Shown: piece after piece, positions 27,201 to 35,064 of the stretch
Numbering within the stretch: position 1 is the first letter of the stretch
Layout: each line of letters begins with the position of its first letter
Virus record (IMG/VR): IMGVR_UViG_3300037219_000017
Location: 1 to 64,000 of that record
Length of the DNA: 64,000 bases
DNA from: a virus
Reading direction: 5' to 3' (one strand)
Notes under the pieces: generated by a model
Databases searched by the model: none
Seen by the model: only the letters and a program-made list of their open reading frames with translations
Told to the model about the DNA's origin: nothing
Made by a program: the position numbers and the translations under genes

Positions 27201-29089
27201 TTGGGCAGTACAAGAGTGCCGGTGTCAGTGTCCACAGTACGGCCCTGTGTCTGCGCTTGTGTTATCTGCCGCTTGACTGTGTCTCCGTGCTCGTGACCGT
27301 CGGGCAGAGAATCTAGGTGAGCCTGGGTCTCAGTCGAGACCAACACGCCGTCTTTATTGCCAAGCCGCATCGATGCGAGCTGTTCGCGGATCTGCTTCGC
27401 AGGCTCTGCAGTCGGCGTGTCTGCCACAGCGGGCGCTGCGGGCACGGGCTTGATGGGGGCAGTCGACGCCGCGGGCGACGGACCAGGAGGCGGAGGAGGC
27501 TCATTGCCGTCTGTACCGGGCTTCAACGCCGTGGCGGCTGCCGGCGACGGTTGCGTATCGGGCGCTGGTTTCGGTGCCTTCGCTCCGCCCTCATGCGTCA
27601 ACGCTCCGAAGATCGCGCCCATCAATGTGTTCTCGATGAAACTCTTTGGATCGGTAAGCGCCTTCTTGAACTCTTGCACTGCACCCTGGTAGCCGGGGTC
27701 GTTCAGTATCTTTTTGGTCGCAGTTTCTGCCAGTGGGTTAATGGCGATGTTGGCGCCGGCACCGCCGAGGATGCGCGTCCACAGCGGAAAACTCTTAAGC
27801 AGGCCAGGAGCCTTGATGCCAGCAGCGGTAGAGGCGGCGTTAAGCAGACCGACCTTAATCGCTGTATCCAAACTCTTGTTGGCGTCTACAGCATCCACCG
27901 AGCCGTTTGCCATTGCTGACGTCACCATCAGTGTCGTACCCAACGGACCAGTCAGCAACGGCGCAGCCATGGCCGCGGTGTCACCAACGATCTGCGCGCC
28001 AGTGCCGCCGGGCTTGTCAGGCGTCCAGTGTTGGGGATTTGCCCACGGGTGATTATTTATGAAGCTATCCAGGTGTTTGAAGTAGGTGTCAGCAGCAGCC
28101 TGTCCTTGATTCGGTCCGCCGCCAGGATTGTTCAACGATCCTGCGACAGCTGCACCAGCGCCACCGAATACTCCGACGGCGTGGCCGAGCAGGGCGAACC
28201 CGCGCATCAGGCCGTTGCCGAGGTTAGATCCAAAACCCTCGAAGTATGACGGTGATGGACCTTGCACTGGAGGTACGACAGGCGCTGCGTTGACTGGTGA
28301 GTGGGAGCCAGGAGGTGCAGCTGCGGCAGCAGCCGAAGGGTTGTACGGCGGAGGAGGCTGAAGCGCAGTCCCGGGTTGCACCTTTGTGCCGACGCGCCGT
28401 ACGGCTGCACCAGGTTGATCATCAGTGAACGCGTTGTCGGGGTTCATCTCCTGTGCAGTAGGGATGCCTTGAGTAGCGATCGGCTGTTGAGGAGCCCGAT
28501 TAGCCATGAACTTTTGGACGTACGGATCTTTCTGCACCTGGTCAGGGGTAGCCTTTTCAGCAGCACCCATGCCGTGATTGTAGGCATAGGCCGCCGTTGC
28601 CGGATCTCCGTTGAACTTGTCGAGACCCGCTTTATATAAATCCAATCCGCGGCCGGTGTTCCATTCCGGATCGAGGGCATTGTCCTCTTCACCAGGGTGG
28701 ATGTTCGTATCGTTGATTTGAAACAAACCGTGGTCTTGCGTACCGTTCTTATTTGTGTTGACGATATTCGGATCGCCGCCACTTTCTCCCATCATAAGCG
28801 CATTGGCGTCGTTAGGATCAACACCGCGGTGTGTTGCGGCATTCGATACCATAGTTGAAATCTGAGGATCAATATGATGCGCAGCAGGCGGGCCGCCCTG
28901 CGGACGATACACAGCCGCAGCTGCAGCAGATGGTTGTGTACCCGTATCTGGGATACTTGACGAACTGCTGCCGCTCATGCCACGGACGTGTTGAATCTCA
29001 GCGTCGATAGCAGATCGTGTTTGAGCTACAGCAGCATCTTCTGGTGTCGGCGCTGGGGTAGCGGCGGGAGGAGGGGTAGCGTCAGCCAC
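21224..29089 (-). CDS. Giant internal virion/ejection protein with lytic transglycosylase and zincin domains
   Basis: 2621 residues, GTG start with an AGGTG site. Residues about 75-170 form an SLT-type lytic transglycosylase: GESGGDP with likely catalytic E102, then HGLFQIN and AAYAYNHG. A long Ala/Pro/Lys-rich linker region follows. Around 1290-1450 lies a gluzincin-like domain, H1376-E-V-D-H1380 with IKNIDEMMSELHSNP as third-ligand segment. The remainder is helical, with a hydrophobic stretch near 2333-2373. Size and content match polyvalent phage proteins that are packaged and ejected; T7 gp16 is an analogue for the transglycosylase. It probably opens the cell wall and acts inside the host. 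Last gene of the late operon. Confidence 0.85.
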   Translation of the reverse strand: MADATPPPAATPAPTPEDAAVAQTRSAIDAEIQHVRGMSGSSSSSIPDTGTQPSAAAAAVYRPQGGPPAAHHIDPQISTMVSNAATHRGVDPNDANALMMGESGGDPNIVNTNKNGTQDHGLFQINDTNIHPGEEDNALDPEWNTGRGLDLYKAGLDKFNGDPATAAYAYNHGMGAAEKATPDQVQKDPYVQKFMANRAPQQPIATQGIPTAQEMNPDNAFTDDQPGAAVRRVGTKVQPGTALQPPPPYNPSAAAAAAPPGSHSPVNAAPVVPPVQGPSPSYFEGFGSNLGNGLMRGFALLGHAVGVFGGAGAAVAGSLNNPGGGPNQGQAAADTYFKHLDSFINNHPWANPQHWTPDKPGGTGAQIVGDTAAMAAPLLTGPLGTTLMVTSAMANGSVDAVDANKSLDTAIKVGLLNAASTAAGIKAPGLLKSFPLWTRILGGAGANIAINPLAETATKKILNDPGYQGAVQEFKKALTDPKSFIENTLMGAIFGALTHEGGAKAPKPAPDTQPSPAAATALKPGTDGNEPPPPPGPSPAASTAPIKPVPAAPAVADTPTAEPAKQIREQLASMRLGNKDGVLVSTETQAHLDSLPDGHEHGDTVKRQITQAQTQGRTVDTDTGTLVLPNQKAAGVVRSRLAAGEDPQSVIGRVTGAGGGKSPDQTVVVQGRAADGSVIHETTVAPAAEAVTRQAMVERGTIPVTMTPEGVINERTQSVNAEKAEAQIGAPGFDEQDNRGAPDRREADSPVDTDQRVEDRRVVSAENARLTKARADVVHKPDDVFSPEAHADDKASAAFDALPPEHQAGVTDIMNEEGRTRDSAMKIWKTRNPEEAAAPKEEAPAPATKEAEPAAPASPKEPVIEPKVPDTARAGYFKTDSGTEVAVHVGEKAPDGRVMVHPLDDSGEPGAGRLVPAESVRTNATSSEPVHEAEPVKTKGSPLEQLPAALKLHETQEAKVAGKKNATKLPERVANASAFATALKAAAKGVEGDAGSRAAEAASQVLQRADNVRDTGKGLWTSHAQITKRVDEMHAAARELLGQPEPVADKPVVADKVADKPAEKPVTKPPEEGGSVKPKYTELGKGKPKNRVQAIKALMRAEGLSYGDASRKVIADEIAAAKPKEKATVATEKEANRARDLIRNAVEAKPEDLSKASDALVAHIHAVATRLGHPADQIAAEVDAWLRHVQTQRDANAIPEDEQPPEVSDEQRKELTGPRGEAAGISKVFRPSGGPGIVRALLNRWHGHTVAMMREMEDLGRHLTDSGLVAKMRDMRDTGIPMSSHEILDHLIEQAKTKGEGLKQRLIALRAQSPDVPTFIRSNTVNPHTLEVYGPGFKGMFAAQSDAPSIQIRLHDGDINGVGGTTAYRIVHTIMHEVDHSAVMYETKTNPDGKLATQLKSALSILVSRLGAKYKAEGKASGFNDYVNSLSGEPGSMFTPVDQSEFGHLYGIKNIDEMMSELHSNPQFLEEVIRSEDFKQKGEYIPPTGMRKGIPGLLMKIVNAVAEHMGYKNPELALHMMDLHDTAADVQRMKFPSMYDEGALYRANANLDPDYVRALGAAPGEGRSGYIDASARPDDIAFSQARDAEDDKNELQRPSRPVKAEGAIRAAIGDEATDKIRDTVHALTSSKLVDLGRKTTFALKSVGQIFRDGKRFFGNDDAANPLNKIRESEWARQVRVHKGQEIVNPVVREWNGLSNHDNLAVAGLLRDSSLWKIDPRTAADQQLPATSARAGFAARHADMENSYKGLSPVARRVYDGALVASKALRVMERKSAVDTANQAFELGLNSEQLKHLYGAKNEGALKGLLKPRGAVDVGPKNAKVLAALKSWVGSDIDGPYAHLGRDGQYVVKATNESAPEGQSFANEAKARAFAEQVSNESPNSTATVRNAGANDWRVDYKVDHVSMHDSQNDALQARRALLDAGYKSPLVSTKVYDHTEAKSLDPGMHELMTAAISRIERGGTDKGTKALIDSLHSAYLEKQATRSASASSQLTRKGFAGVKASEMRRNFADHATSTIWHSAQISTMFERADAMATLRTMASSDAGNDIGRPVSQDTMFKRGEIVHTLAARAATDAEINTGGFLNRQTARLGFLNYLTSPAHAVIWGTQNFTTTIPGLAAEHGQLPARAAMYKAMGVVMSPALRTGMHEQFSRWNADGGPSPENIQTAIQNAVAKSGMNRFAPALKILHERGVISHGFANSLNEIARGTWPSVLKVMDYARMMPTMTDAFNRTSTALASLELNVKNPDDPEDLANGLRKAADDVEKYHADYSAANKPRAFQAVNKIWGGNTLTMMMTYSQAMAHLAYGNIAEVIKAVPGLRSDVGEQTQNQRSWQAAKTLGGLAVGSFLYTGVYGVAGIAPAHLAVYAYHKIFDKEGEYFDMKNAIHGWLTDLAGPTVGNYLARGPIAQGLGIDLQERMGFANIIFHDMPDILSGDKDAWKNFVNDEAGALVQMVGKNAMGAMGKLINGDVPGAISSMIPLKVYQDGAQGYELAHTGKLNSAGVPITKPSSLDAAKKTFGFLPADVADAQEKHRVATGITKAQSLARTAIVRAIISAPPGSPEAVAAWDRSNSFNARNPGAWISSGEIQGTTNKDLKIQYGVPLGKENQQVTDQTRWDQP

Positions 29090-29097
29090 TTGTCACC

Positions 29098-32000
29098 TCA
29101 CTCTGAGTCTTGGCCAGTCGCCACCTGAGCTTCCTCTGGGCTTGTAGCGTCATCGGCGCTACCGCCGCCGCCGCCCCCTCCGCCACGGGAGGGTGCGCCG
29201 CCACCTGGGTCGATCGCAGGGCCGCGCGTGTCGATGTTAGCGGACAGCCAGAAGCGATCGTAGCTCTGCTTCGCTGGGTTCCAAATGAACTTCGCGGGAT
29301 GGTCCTGTCCGTCGCCGACACCCTTCCGTCCTTTGACCATATCAGTCACCACATCTTTATCTGGCTTCTTTGTCTGGGGGTTGATGTGCTGCGGGGGATT
29401 GTGCGGATCTTTCGCAACCGACTTGTTGTAGTTGATGATCTGCGCAGCCGCGCGGACGATCGTGCGAGAGTCTGATTCTATGTTCGCGCCATGCAACTCG
29501 CCAGCCAGAGCGGCACCCTGCTGAATATCCTCCTGCGTCTGACCCGCAAAGACAGGGTCCCGGTTAGCAATATCACGTACACCAGGTTTATTAGCCTGCG
29601 GATTTGGCATCATTGCTTTGTGAGTGGGGTCATTCGGATTAGGAACCATTGCCGGTTGCTGCGTAATCTCTCCTTGCGACGAATCCATATATTGCTTCGA
29701 CGAATCATTCTGAGCCGCACGAAGATTAGCTATCGTGACTTTCGTTCCGCCGCCTCCGCCGGTTGCCTGATCACTGGCGAGCTTATTAGCTACGGCAGTG
29801 TTCCGATCTGCGTTCCCTTGCATCTCAGCACCGCGATACGGAGAGAGCGCCTCGTTCGTGAGCGAGTTCCGAACGGCCGCTTGGCCCATCATGTTACGGC
29901 CACTGGCAAGTGTCTGTGCCGCATGCGCGCGCTGCAATTCAGCCGACGCCTTGGCACCTGCCACATATTGACCCTGCAGTCCAGTACCGAACGCAACAGG
30001 ATCTTGCGCAGCCTGCAGCATCGAACTGAGGGAGATAGCAGTGAGCGGAACTTTCGTCGGAGAGCCCTCATGTCCCGGCATCCCGGCGAACGGGTTCTGA
30101 ACAATGAACGTACCGGCGGTAACCGGGTTTCCGGGTTGGCTGTACTGCGTAGCTTCCTCCGCAGTAGCTTTGTGCAGCTGCAACGGGGCGCCGTTCGGAA
30201 GGTAGTAGCTCATCGCTTTGACCGCCTGCTCTACGCCATCTTGATCGCCATTCTGAAGACGCTGCAAGGCGACGCCACCCCACTTCATGTACTGCCCTTG
30301 CAAGTGTGCGGTCTGCAGGTTCGTCAATGACTGATAAACCTGATTGCCGTCCATACCAGCGGCCGTCGCTGCGCGGGCGGCTTTCCACTTAGCCTTCTCC
30401 ATATCTTCCCAGTCGTGTTGGTCAAGCGACTCTTTGGTGCCGCCTTGGCCAGGGATCTGAGCGGGCGCTGATGTGGGCTTGATAGTAGCAGTGGCATCAC
30501 CTACAGCTGTGCCAGACGCAGCAGCTGCTTCGGGGGTTGCACCAGCGGCAGCTGCGCCGCCAGTAGTTTGAGAGGCCGCCTTTCCTGCCGCCACGGCAGT
30601 CTGCGGAGGAGCGCCTGTAGCCTGCGCTGTCTGGGCGACATCTGCGCCGACGGCAGGCGGTGAACCGGGAGGCGGCGGAGGTGGAATAGCGGGCGCGGCG
30701 GCAGCGGGTGCGCCAGGAGGGCGCTGCCCCGTCACAGTCACCTGCGGCATACCTCCAGGCGCGCCAGGAGCGGGTGCTGGCGTGCCGGGAGTACCAGGAG
30801 CGCCACCCACGCCAGGCTTGCCAGGTTGGCCGGGCGCAGTCGCGCCCTGCGCGGGCGGAGGCGGAGGAGCAGGAGCAGCGGGAGTCGGGTTCCACGGTGG
30901 CGGAGCTTGCACACCGGCAGTTGGCGGAACTGTGTTGCTACCAGGGGCCACGCCGGTGTTCGTAGGCGGGAGGCCGGGAGCGGCAGTATTCGCCTTGTCG
31001 TCCAACGTCTTGCTGTGAATCAGATCAGCAAACTTGTCGATGTAGCCATGAACCATACCAACGGCGCCGGTCTGGCCAGACGCCTGTTGATCAGCAGTAG
31101 GCAGCCCCTGCGACTCATGGTACTTGTCCATGTTCGCTTTTTCTTGAGCAGTCTCCGCATCTTGGACGGCGTTGCGTTGCTCACGTTGACGCCAATTTTC
31201 CTGGATGTTTTTCATCACATCCATGCCCTGCCCCATGCCACCTACTAAGCCAGTACCGCGAGTCATGCCGAGCGAAGACGCCGACTGCGCGGGCTGCATA
31301 GGCGTCCACGCCGAACCAGACGGGGGCATCCCGAGACTTTCATTCACTGGTCCTGCGTTATCCAGACCGCCCATCATTGCGCTAATGGGGCCGCCGGCGG
31401 CGTGCCCGAGCACCACAGGAACACCAGAGGATGTGCCGCCGCCGTGAACAAAGTAGGCTTGCTTTGCCGCAGCTGTCGGATCGGGCGGCACAGGACCACC
31501 ACCGTCCATGGTGAGGACTTGTCCTTCTGGCGACGCAGGTGTGATGCCCTGCCCCATGCTCCGACCAGACGGAATAGCTCCCATGGCGCGGCCGGGGAAC
31601 ATCGGCAATCTGTTCGTACGCGACCCATAATTCTGCACAGAGCCACCTTGCTGATAGTTCCGCGCGCTGCCGAAGTTCGCCGGTAGCGGACCAGTGGGGG
31701 GCATCTTGCTGACAGGAGTTATAACACCGCCCTTTGACATGGCGGGCGGCTGACCTTGCATCGAGGCGGGATCGAAGCTCGGCTCTGTCTGCACAGGCTG
31801 ATGCACACCACTCGTAGGACCTGGAGGAGCAGGTATTCCAGCTTTACCCATGCCGGATACGTGATGCAGCAAGCCCCACATCGGGTGAGTCGGATGAGCC
31901 ATCGGGTGTACGAAGCCGCCGCCTTGCATACCAGCAAGAGCGGACGAAGCGGTAGCAGAATTCAAATCGCTGCCGGCGTTGGCGTCCCCCATCAGAGGAG

Positions 32001-32262
32001 TCAGGTTCCCTTGACCGGAGCCGTTCGCGCCTGGTGCAAGAGGTGCGCTACCGCCGGACGGGTTCATAGCATTGAACGCTGCACCCCCAAGTCCGGAGCC
32101 GCCTGCTCCATAGTTCTGAGCCATGCCACCCAGCGCGCCAGCTATAGCGCCAGCGCCGCTCTGCCCGCCAGTGTTTGCCATTGGCGTATACCCAGCCGTG
32201 CCAGCGCCGGTGCCGGGAACCCGAGCTATAGGTGCTGCTGGTGCTGAGGAACCGCCGCCCAT
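29098..32262 (-). CDS. Gly/Pro/Ala-rich internal virion-type protein
   Basis: 1054 residues, TAATG overlap with the gene before. Roughly the first 640 residues are low complexity, rich in G, A, P and Q, with repeated GG-turn motifs (SKGGVITP, MDGGGPVP, AAGGPISAMMGGL). From about 640 the chain is more ordered and helical (WEDMEKAKWKAARAATA, IDSDSRTIVRAAAQI-like helix). It lies between two other late virion-type genes, the place of T7 gp14-16. Probably an internal or ejection protein; no catalytic motif seen. Confidence 0.75.
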   Translation of the reverse strand: MGGGSSAPAAPIARVPGTGAGTAGYTPMANTGGQSGAGAIAGALGGMAQNYGAGGSGLGGAAFNAMNPSGGSAPLAPGANGSGQGNLTPLMGDANAGSDLNSATASSALAGMQGGGFVHPMAHPTHPMWGLLHHVSGMGKAGIPAPPGPTSGVHQPVQTEPSFDPASMQGQPPAMSKGGVITPVSKMPPTGPLPANFGSARNYQQGGSVQNYGSRTNRLPMFPGRAMGAIPSGRSMGQGITPASPEGQVLTMDGGGPVPPDPTAAAKQAYFVHGGGTSSGVPVVLGHAAGGPISAMMGGLDNAGPVNESLGMPPSGSAWTPMQPAQSASSLGMTRGTGLVGGMGQGMDVMKNIQENWRQREQRNAVQDAETAQEKANMDKYHESQGLPTADQQASGQTGAVGMVHGYIDKFADLIHSKTLDDKANTAAPGLPPTNTGVAPGSNTVPPTAGVQAPPPWNPTPAAPAPPPPPAQGATAPGQPGKPGVGGAPGTPGTPAPAPGAPGGMPQVTVTGQRPPGAPAAAAPAIPPPPPPGSPPAVGADVAQTAQATGAPPQTAVAAGKAASQTTGGAAAAGATPEAAAASGTAVGDATATIKPTSAPAQIPGQGGTKESLDQHDWEDMEKAKWKAARAATAAGMDGNQVYQSLTNLQTAHLQGQYMKWGGVALQRLQNGDQDGVEQAVKAMSYYLPNGAPLQLHKATAEEATQYSQPGNPVTAGTFIVQNPFAGMPGHEGSPTKVPLTAISLSSMLQAAQDPVAFGTGLQGQYVAGAKASAELQRAHAAQTLASGRNMMGQAAVRNSLTNEALSPYRGAEMQGNADRNTAVANKLASDQATGGGGGTKVTIANLRAAQNDSSKQYMDSSQGEITQQPAMVPNPNDPTHKAMMPNPQANKPGVRDIANRDPVFAGQTQEDIQQGAALAGELHGANIESDSRTIVRAAAQIINYNKSVAKDPHNPPQHINPQTKKPDKDVVTDMVKGRKGVGDGQDHPAKFIWNPAKQSYDRFWLSANIDTRGPAIDPGGGAPSRGGGGGGGGSADDATSPEEAQVATGQDSE

Positions 32263-33524
32263 TATTGCAGACTCACGTGTGGAGGATGGTGGATAGGGAT
32301 CGCCCGGCGAAGGTTCGCTTTCTCACGCGCGCTGTCGATCAGCTTGTGGAAGTGTTCGTTGCCAAAATGGTCGACGACATCCTTCGGTATGACGAATTCT
32401 CCAGGGGTCAAGAGAGCGGGCTTCGTATCGGTCGAGCCAGGTATCGGACTGGCAGGAAGTGCACCACGCGCAGAGACTTGTCCGCCGGCTATGTACTGTC
32501 CATAGGGGGCGCTCGTGAGTCGACCACCAGCCAAGATCTGTCGCGGGCCGGGGACTACGCGGGCTGAGGGAGAGTTGAGAGTCGGCGTGCTCGGCGGCAC
32601 GTAGTCATAGTTTTCAACAACGCCACCTGACGCAAAGACAGGTATGCCCCGCCGGAACGTGATCGGGCCGCCGTCTTCCATACCGGCCATCATCGAAGTG
32701 ATTGGACCACCCCCTCCCATCATCGCTGCCATGCCAGCTACCTGTCCGATCTGCTGCATCTGCGCGGCCTGCGCCGCAGCAGCGTCCTGATAGGACGTTT
32801 GCTGATCGCTGAACTGATCCTGTACGCCGGTCATCGAATTCTGGTTCGCCGTATTGGCGACGTTCAACATCGAGTTCGCGCCAGCTAAGTTGGAAACGTC
32901 CGCGGCACCAGTAGCGTTCGCAGCCCCCTGTCCACCCTGCGCGGTCGATGCCGCACCAGCCATGCCGGCATTGCCGGCTGCGCCAACATTGAGGCCGAGC
33001 TGGTTGGCGGTGTTAGACATGTTGAACGCCTGCTGCTGTCCCTGGATACCGGCCTGCGTTCCAGCGTTAGCCGCAGCGGCAGCGTTCTGCACGTTGCCCT
33101 GCGCCTGGATGGCGCCACCGTGAATACTTGCGGGATCGACGCCCTCGGACGCGAGCGCAGCGGCGTTGTTCTGCTGACCAGCCTGATTGGCCGCGCCGAC
33201 ATTGCCGATCGCCTGCCCCTGCAGCTTCTGTATGTTGGCGTTCGATCCATACGCCGACGCCTGCTGAGCCTCCTGACCCTGAAGAGGTTGGAAGTTCTGC
33301 TGGTAAGAATTCATGTTCGACTGAGCTTGACCGCTCATAGCCGAAGCAGCGTTGTTCGTCGTGCCAAGAGTCGACGTAAGGTTATTGTTCGCGACAGAGT
33401 TCTGCGCGTTCGCAACCTGCGTACCCTGCGCGGAGTTGGCGCTAGCCGTTCCGAACGTCTGATTAGCCTGCCCTATTTGGGAGCCTAGACTGGGGGCTGA
33501 TGGGGGTGTGGGTCCGCCTGACAT
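32262..33524 (-). CDS. Gln/Asn/Ala-rich virion protein with C-terminal LTPGEFVIP motif
   Basis: 420 residues from ATG 33524, chosen for the GGAG at about -10; the frame extends 12 codons upstream. The N-terminal 280 residues are long helix rich in A, N, Q and G. The C-terminal part has GG motifs (GGGGPITSMM, DGGPITF, ASGGVVENYD) and ends with LTPGEFVIPKDVVDHFGN, a motif seen in phage tail and injection proteins. Likely an internal core or tail-associated protein. It overlaps the acetyltransferase-like gene by 40 bases. Confidence 0.75.
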   Translation of the reverse strand: MSGGPTPPSAPSLGSQIGQANQTFGTASANSAQGTQVANAQNSVANNNLTSTLGTTNNAASAMSGQAQSNMNSYQQNFQPLQGQEAQQASAYGSNANIQKLQGQAIGNVGAANQAGQQNNAAALASEGVDPASIHGGAIQAQGNVQNAAAAANAGTQAGIQGQQQAFNMSNTANQLGLNVGAAGNAGMAGAASTAQGGQGAANATGAADVSNLAGANSMLNVANTANQNSMTGVQDQFSDQQTSYQDAAAAQAAQMQQIGQVAGMAAMMGGGGPITSMMAGMEDGGPITFRRGIPVFASGGVVENYDYVPPSTPTLNSPSARVVPGPRQILAGGRLTSAPYGQYIAGGQVSARGALPASPIPGSTDTKPALLTPGEFVIPKDVVDHFGNEHFHKLIDSAREKANLRRAIPIHHPPHVSLQ

Positions 33525-33928
33525 GATCGTTGCTTCTCCAGTGGTGCTACCCACTTGCAATCTTGTTTTCCTAGTATCCCAAACCAGAGATCGTCCGTCA
33601 CGGCCAGCTGCTTGAAGCCCAGGCGTCGTCCAATATTCAATGACTTAGGGTTCGACGTCTGGATAATAGCATAACAAGCGCTGTAACCCCACTGGCAGAA
33701 CATAGTCCAGAAGACTTCGTGCAGGAGGGGGCGTGTATAAGGGCGGTCAGTGACAGTGTGAAGTGCGCAGGAATGATCCTGAAAACTGTCGAAGCCGAAG
33801 GCGGAAACGATCACTCCGTCCACTTCGCGGGCTATGGAGTGAAAAGCTATCTGAATAGGAAGCCCGGACCGGGAGTGCATCCACAACTGCGTCCGGGCAT
33901 CGTTGACTACTAGTCGATCAGTGTGCAA
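33485..33928 (-). CDS. GNAT-like acetyltransferase in late operon
   Basis: 147 residues. A central beta sheet with EVDGVIVSAFGFDSF, then PLLHEVFWTMFCQWG and ACYAIIQTSNPKSLNIGRRL matches the C-terminal half of GNAT folds (N-P-x-x-x-x-x-x-x-x-G-F). The start is uncertain: TTG 33928 after GGATAG, or ATG 33880. Phage particles often carry such genes between structural genes; substrate unknown. Confidence 0.6.
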   Translation of the reverse strand: MHTDRLVVNDARTQLWMHSRSGLPIQIAFHSIAREVDGVIVSAFGFDSFQDHSCALHTVTDRPYTRPLLHEVFWTMFCQWGYSACYAIIQTSNPKSLNIGRRLGFKQLAVTDDLWFGILGKQDCKWVAPLEKQRSCQADPHPHQPPV

Positions 33929-34355
33929 TCACTATCCAGCTGATGTGGTCGCCTGACACGATCGTCGCTGCGCCTGTGCCGCAAGTCGAACTTGTCGGCG
34001 TCGCCTCAGCCAATGCGTCTGCTGGCGTAGTGTCGTCTTTGAACCAACACTCGTAGAAGTTCGGCGCCTTGTACGGGAACGTCAGGGTCGTAGTGCACGT
34101 AGTCACTGCGCCTGAAATCACCGAACCACTAGAACTTCCGCCGACCTGTGCGCCGCGCGTACCGCATGATCCAGAAACTACCGGTGCGTTAAGGCCGCCG
34201 GTATCCGTCGCGAAGAGAGTGCCGTTCAGACCGTAGAGACCGGTGAGCGGGTTGAGGCCGGAATACGCCGTGTAGGTGACGGCAGCAGCGAGCGCTACGC
34301 TGACAACGAATGCAGCGGGGATGCAGCGGCCGAGGAATTTCAGAATTGATTTCAT
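33918..34355 (-). CDS. Membrane-anchored or exported protein
   Basis: 145 residues with a signal-anchor at residues 7-30 (FLGRCIPAAFVVSVALAAAV) after two basic residues. The rest is Ser/Thr/Gly-rich beta sequence with four to five cysteines (GSCGTRG, TTCTTTL, YECWF, SSTCG), which could form disulphides in the periplasm or on the virion. No family recognised. It follows the lysis genes. Confidence 0.6.
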   Translation of the reverse strand: MKSILKFLGRCIPAAFVVSVALAAAVTYTAYSGLNPLTGLYGLNGTLFATDTGGLNAPVVSGSCGTRGAQVGGSSSGSVISGAVTTCTTTLTFPYKAPNFYECWFKDDTTPADALAEATPTSSTCGTGAATIVSGDHISWIVIAH

Positions 34356-34384
34356 GGTCGAGATACCTGTGTTGTGAGAGAAGC

Positions 34385-34576
34385 CTAGCCGTGCCGCCTC
34401 ATGAAGGCAGGCGCCCGTTGAGGCAAGGATATCGCACTCCCCGCACTCTGTCTATGTGCCCGCGCAATGTCTGCGCGGGCGAAGTCCTTGCCGACATTCT
34501 GTGGAATTCCTAACGTGGAATGACCGGCCGCGGCGGCGAACATGGCGCGGCTTTGCTGTTTACTGACTGATGGCAT
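34385..34576 (-). CDS. Small conserved phage protein (63 residues)
   Basis: Starts [20 protein letters not shown], then [15 protein letters not shown], a pattern I recall from small proteins of unknown function in many Gram-negative phages. The GGGGAAG site overlaps the spanin stop codon. Basic and probably helical. It sits between the spanin and the exported-protein gene. Confidence 0.65.
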   Translation of the reverse strand: MPSVSKQQSRAMFAAAAGHSTLGIPQNVGKDFARADIARAHRQSAGSAISLPQRAPAFMRRHG

Positions 34577-34578
34577 AA

Positions 34579-35064
34579 TTACTTCCCCGTCAGTGACTTG
34601 CGCTCGGCTTGGAGGGCGCTGAGTTCGGCGGCGTCGGCGGCGGCGGCGTCAAGGAGTCGTTGAGTTGCTGCTGCAACTCCTGCATCGCTTCCGGCGACAG
34701 GGGCGGGACCATCAGGTTTGCTGGGGGCGGCGGGACCTGCGGGCAGGGCGTGGAGACAGCGATTACGTGCGGCGTACTGGCGCAGGCTGATAGTAAGCTC
34801 GTCAGCACGACCAACAGCGGTAGCGAGTGTGGCTTGATACGCATTTTCAGTGTCCTTTAATTTCGTCTGGTAGTCCGCAGCTATCGCTGCGTTGCGCGAG
34901 GCAGCGGCTGCCACCTCGCGGGCGGTTGCAGCCTTATCTGCCGCCTCAATTTTCTGTTCGCCGATCACCCGCTCGTGGTGCACGAAGACGCCAAAGCCTA
35001 TCACCAGAGCCAGGATGACGCCTAAATAAATCCAATCTTTAAGGGGGACGAGGCCAAGCATCAC
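34579..35064 (-). CDS. Rz: Rz-like inner membrane spanin
   Basis: 161 residues; GTG 35064 or ATG 35061, both after GGAG. One N-terminal membrane span ([17 protein letters not shown]) followed by a long Ala/Glu/Lys coiled coil reaching into the periplasm, the standard i-spanin plan. A smaller frame inside it encodes a lipoprotein (o-spanin). Role: fusing inner and outer membranes as the last lysis step, which implies a Gram-negative host. Confidence 0.85.
   Translation of the reverse strand: MMLGLVPLKDWIYLGVILALVIGFGVFVHHERVIGEQKIEAADKAATAREVAAAASRNAAIAADYQTKLKDTENAYQATLATAVGRADELTISLRQYAARNRCLHALPAGPAAPSKPDGPAPVAGSDAGVAAATQRLLDAAAADAAELSALQAERKSLTGK
34590..34844 (-). CDS. Rz1: Rz1-like outer membrane lipoprotein spanin, embedded in Rz
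   Basis: 84 residues, wholly inside the Rz gene in another frame, with AAAGGA before ATG 34844. Lipoprotein signal [11 protein letters not shown] with lipidated C21, then a proline-rich mature part ([25 protein letters not shown]). This is a classical o-spanin, and the embedded arrangement matches the lambda layout. It should pair with the Rz protein. Confidence 0.85.
   Translation of the reverse strand: MRIKPHSLPLLVVLTSLLSACASTPHVIAVSTPCPQVPPPPANLMVPPLSPEAMQELQQQLNDSLTPPPPTPPNSAPSKPSASH

Noticed and set aside
21224-29089. Virion RNA polymerase of the N4 type
   Set aside because: Size is suggestive, but I see no single-subunit RNA polymerase motifs; the visible domains are transglycosylase and zincin.
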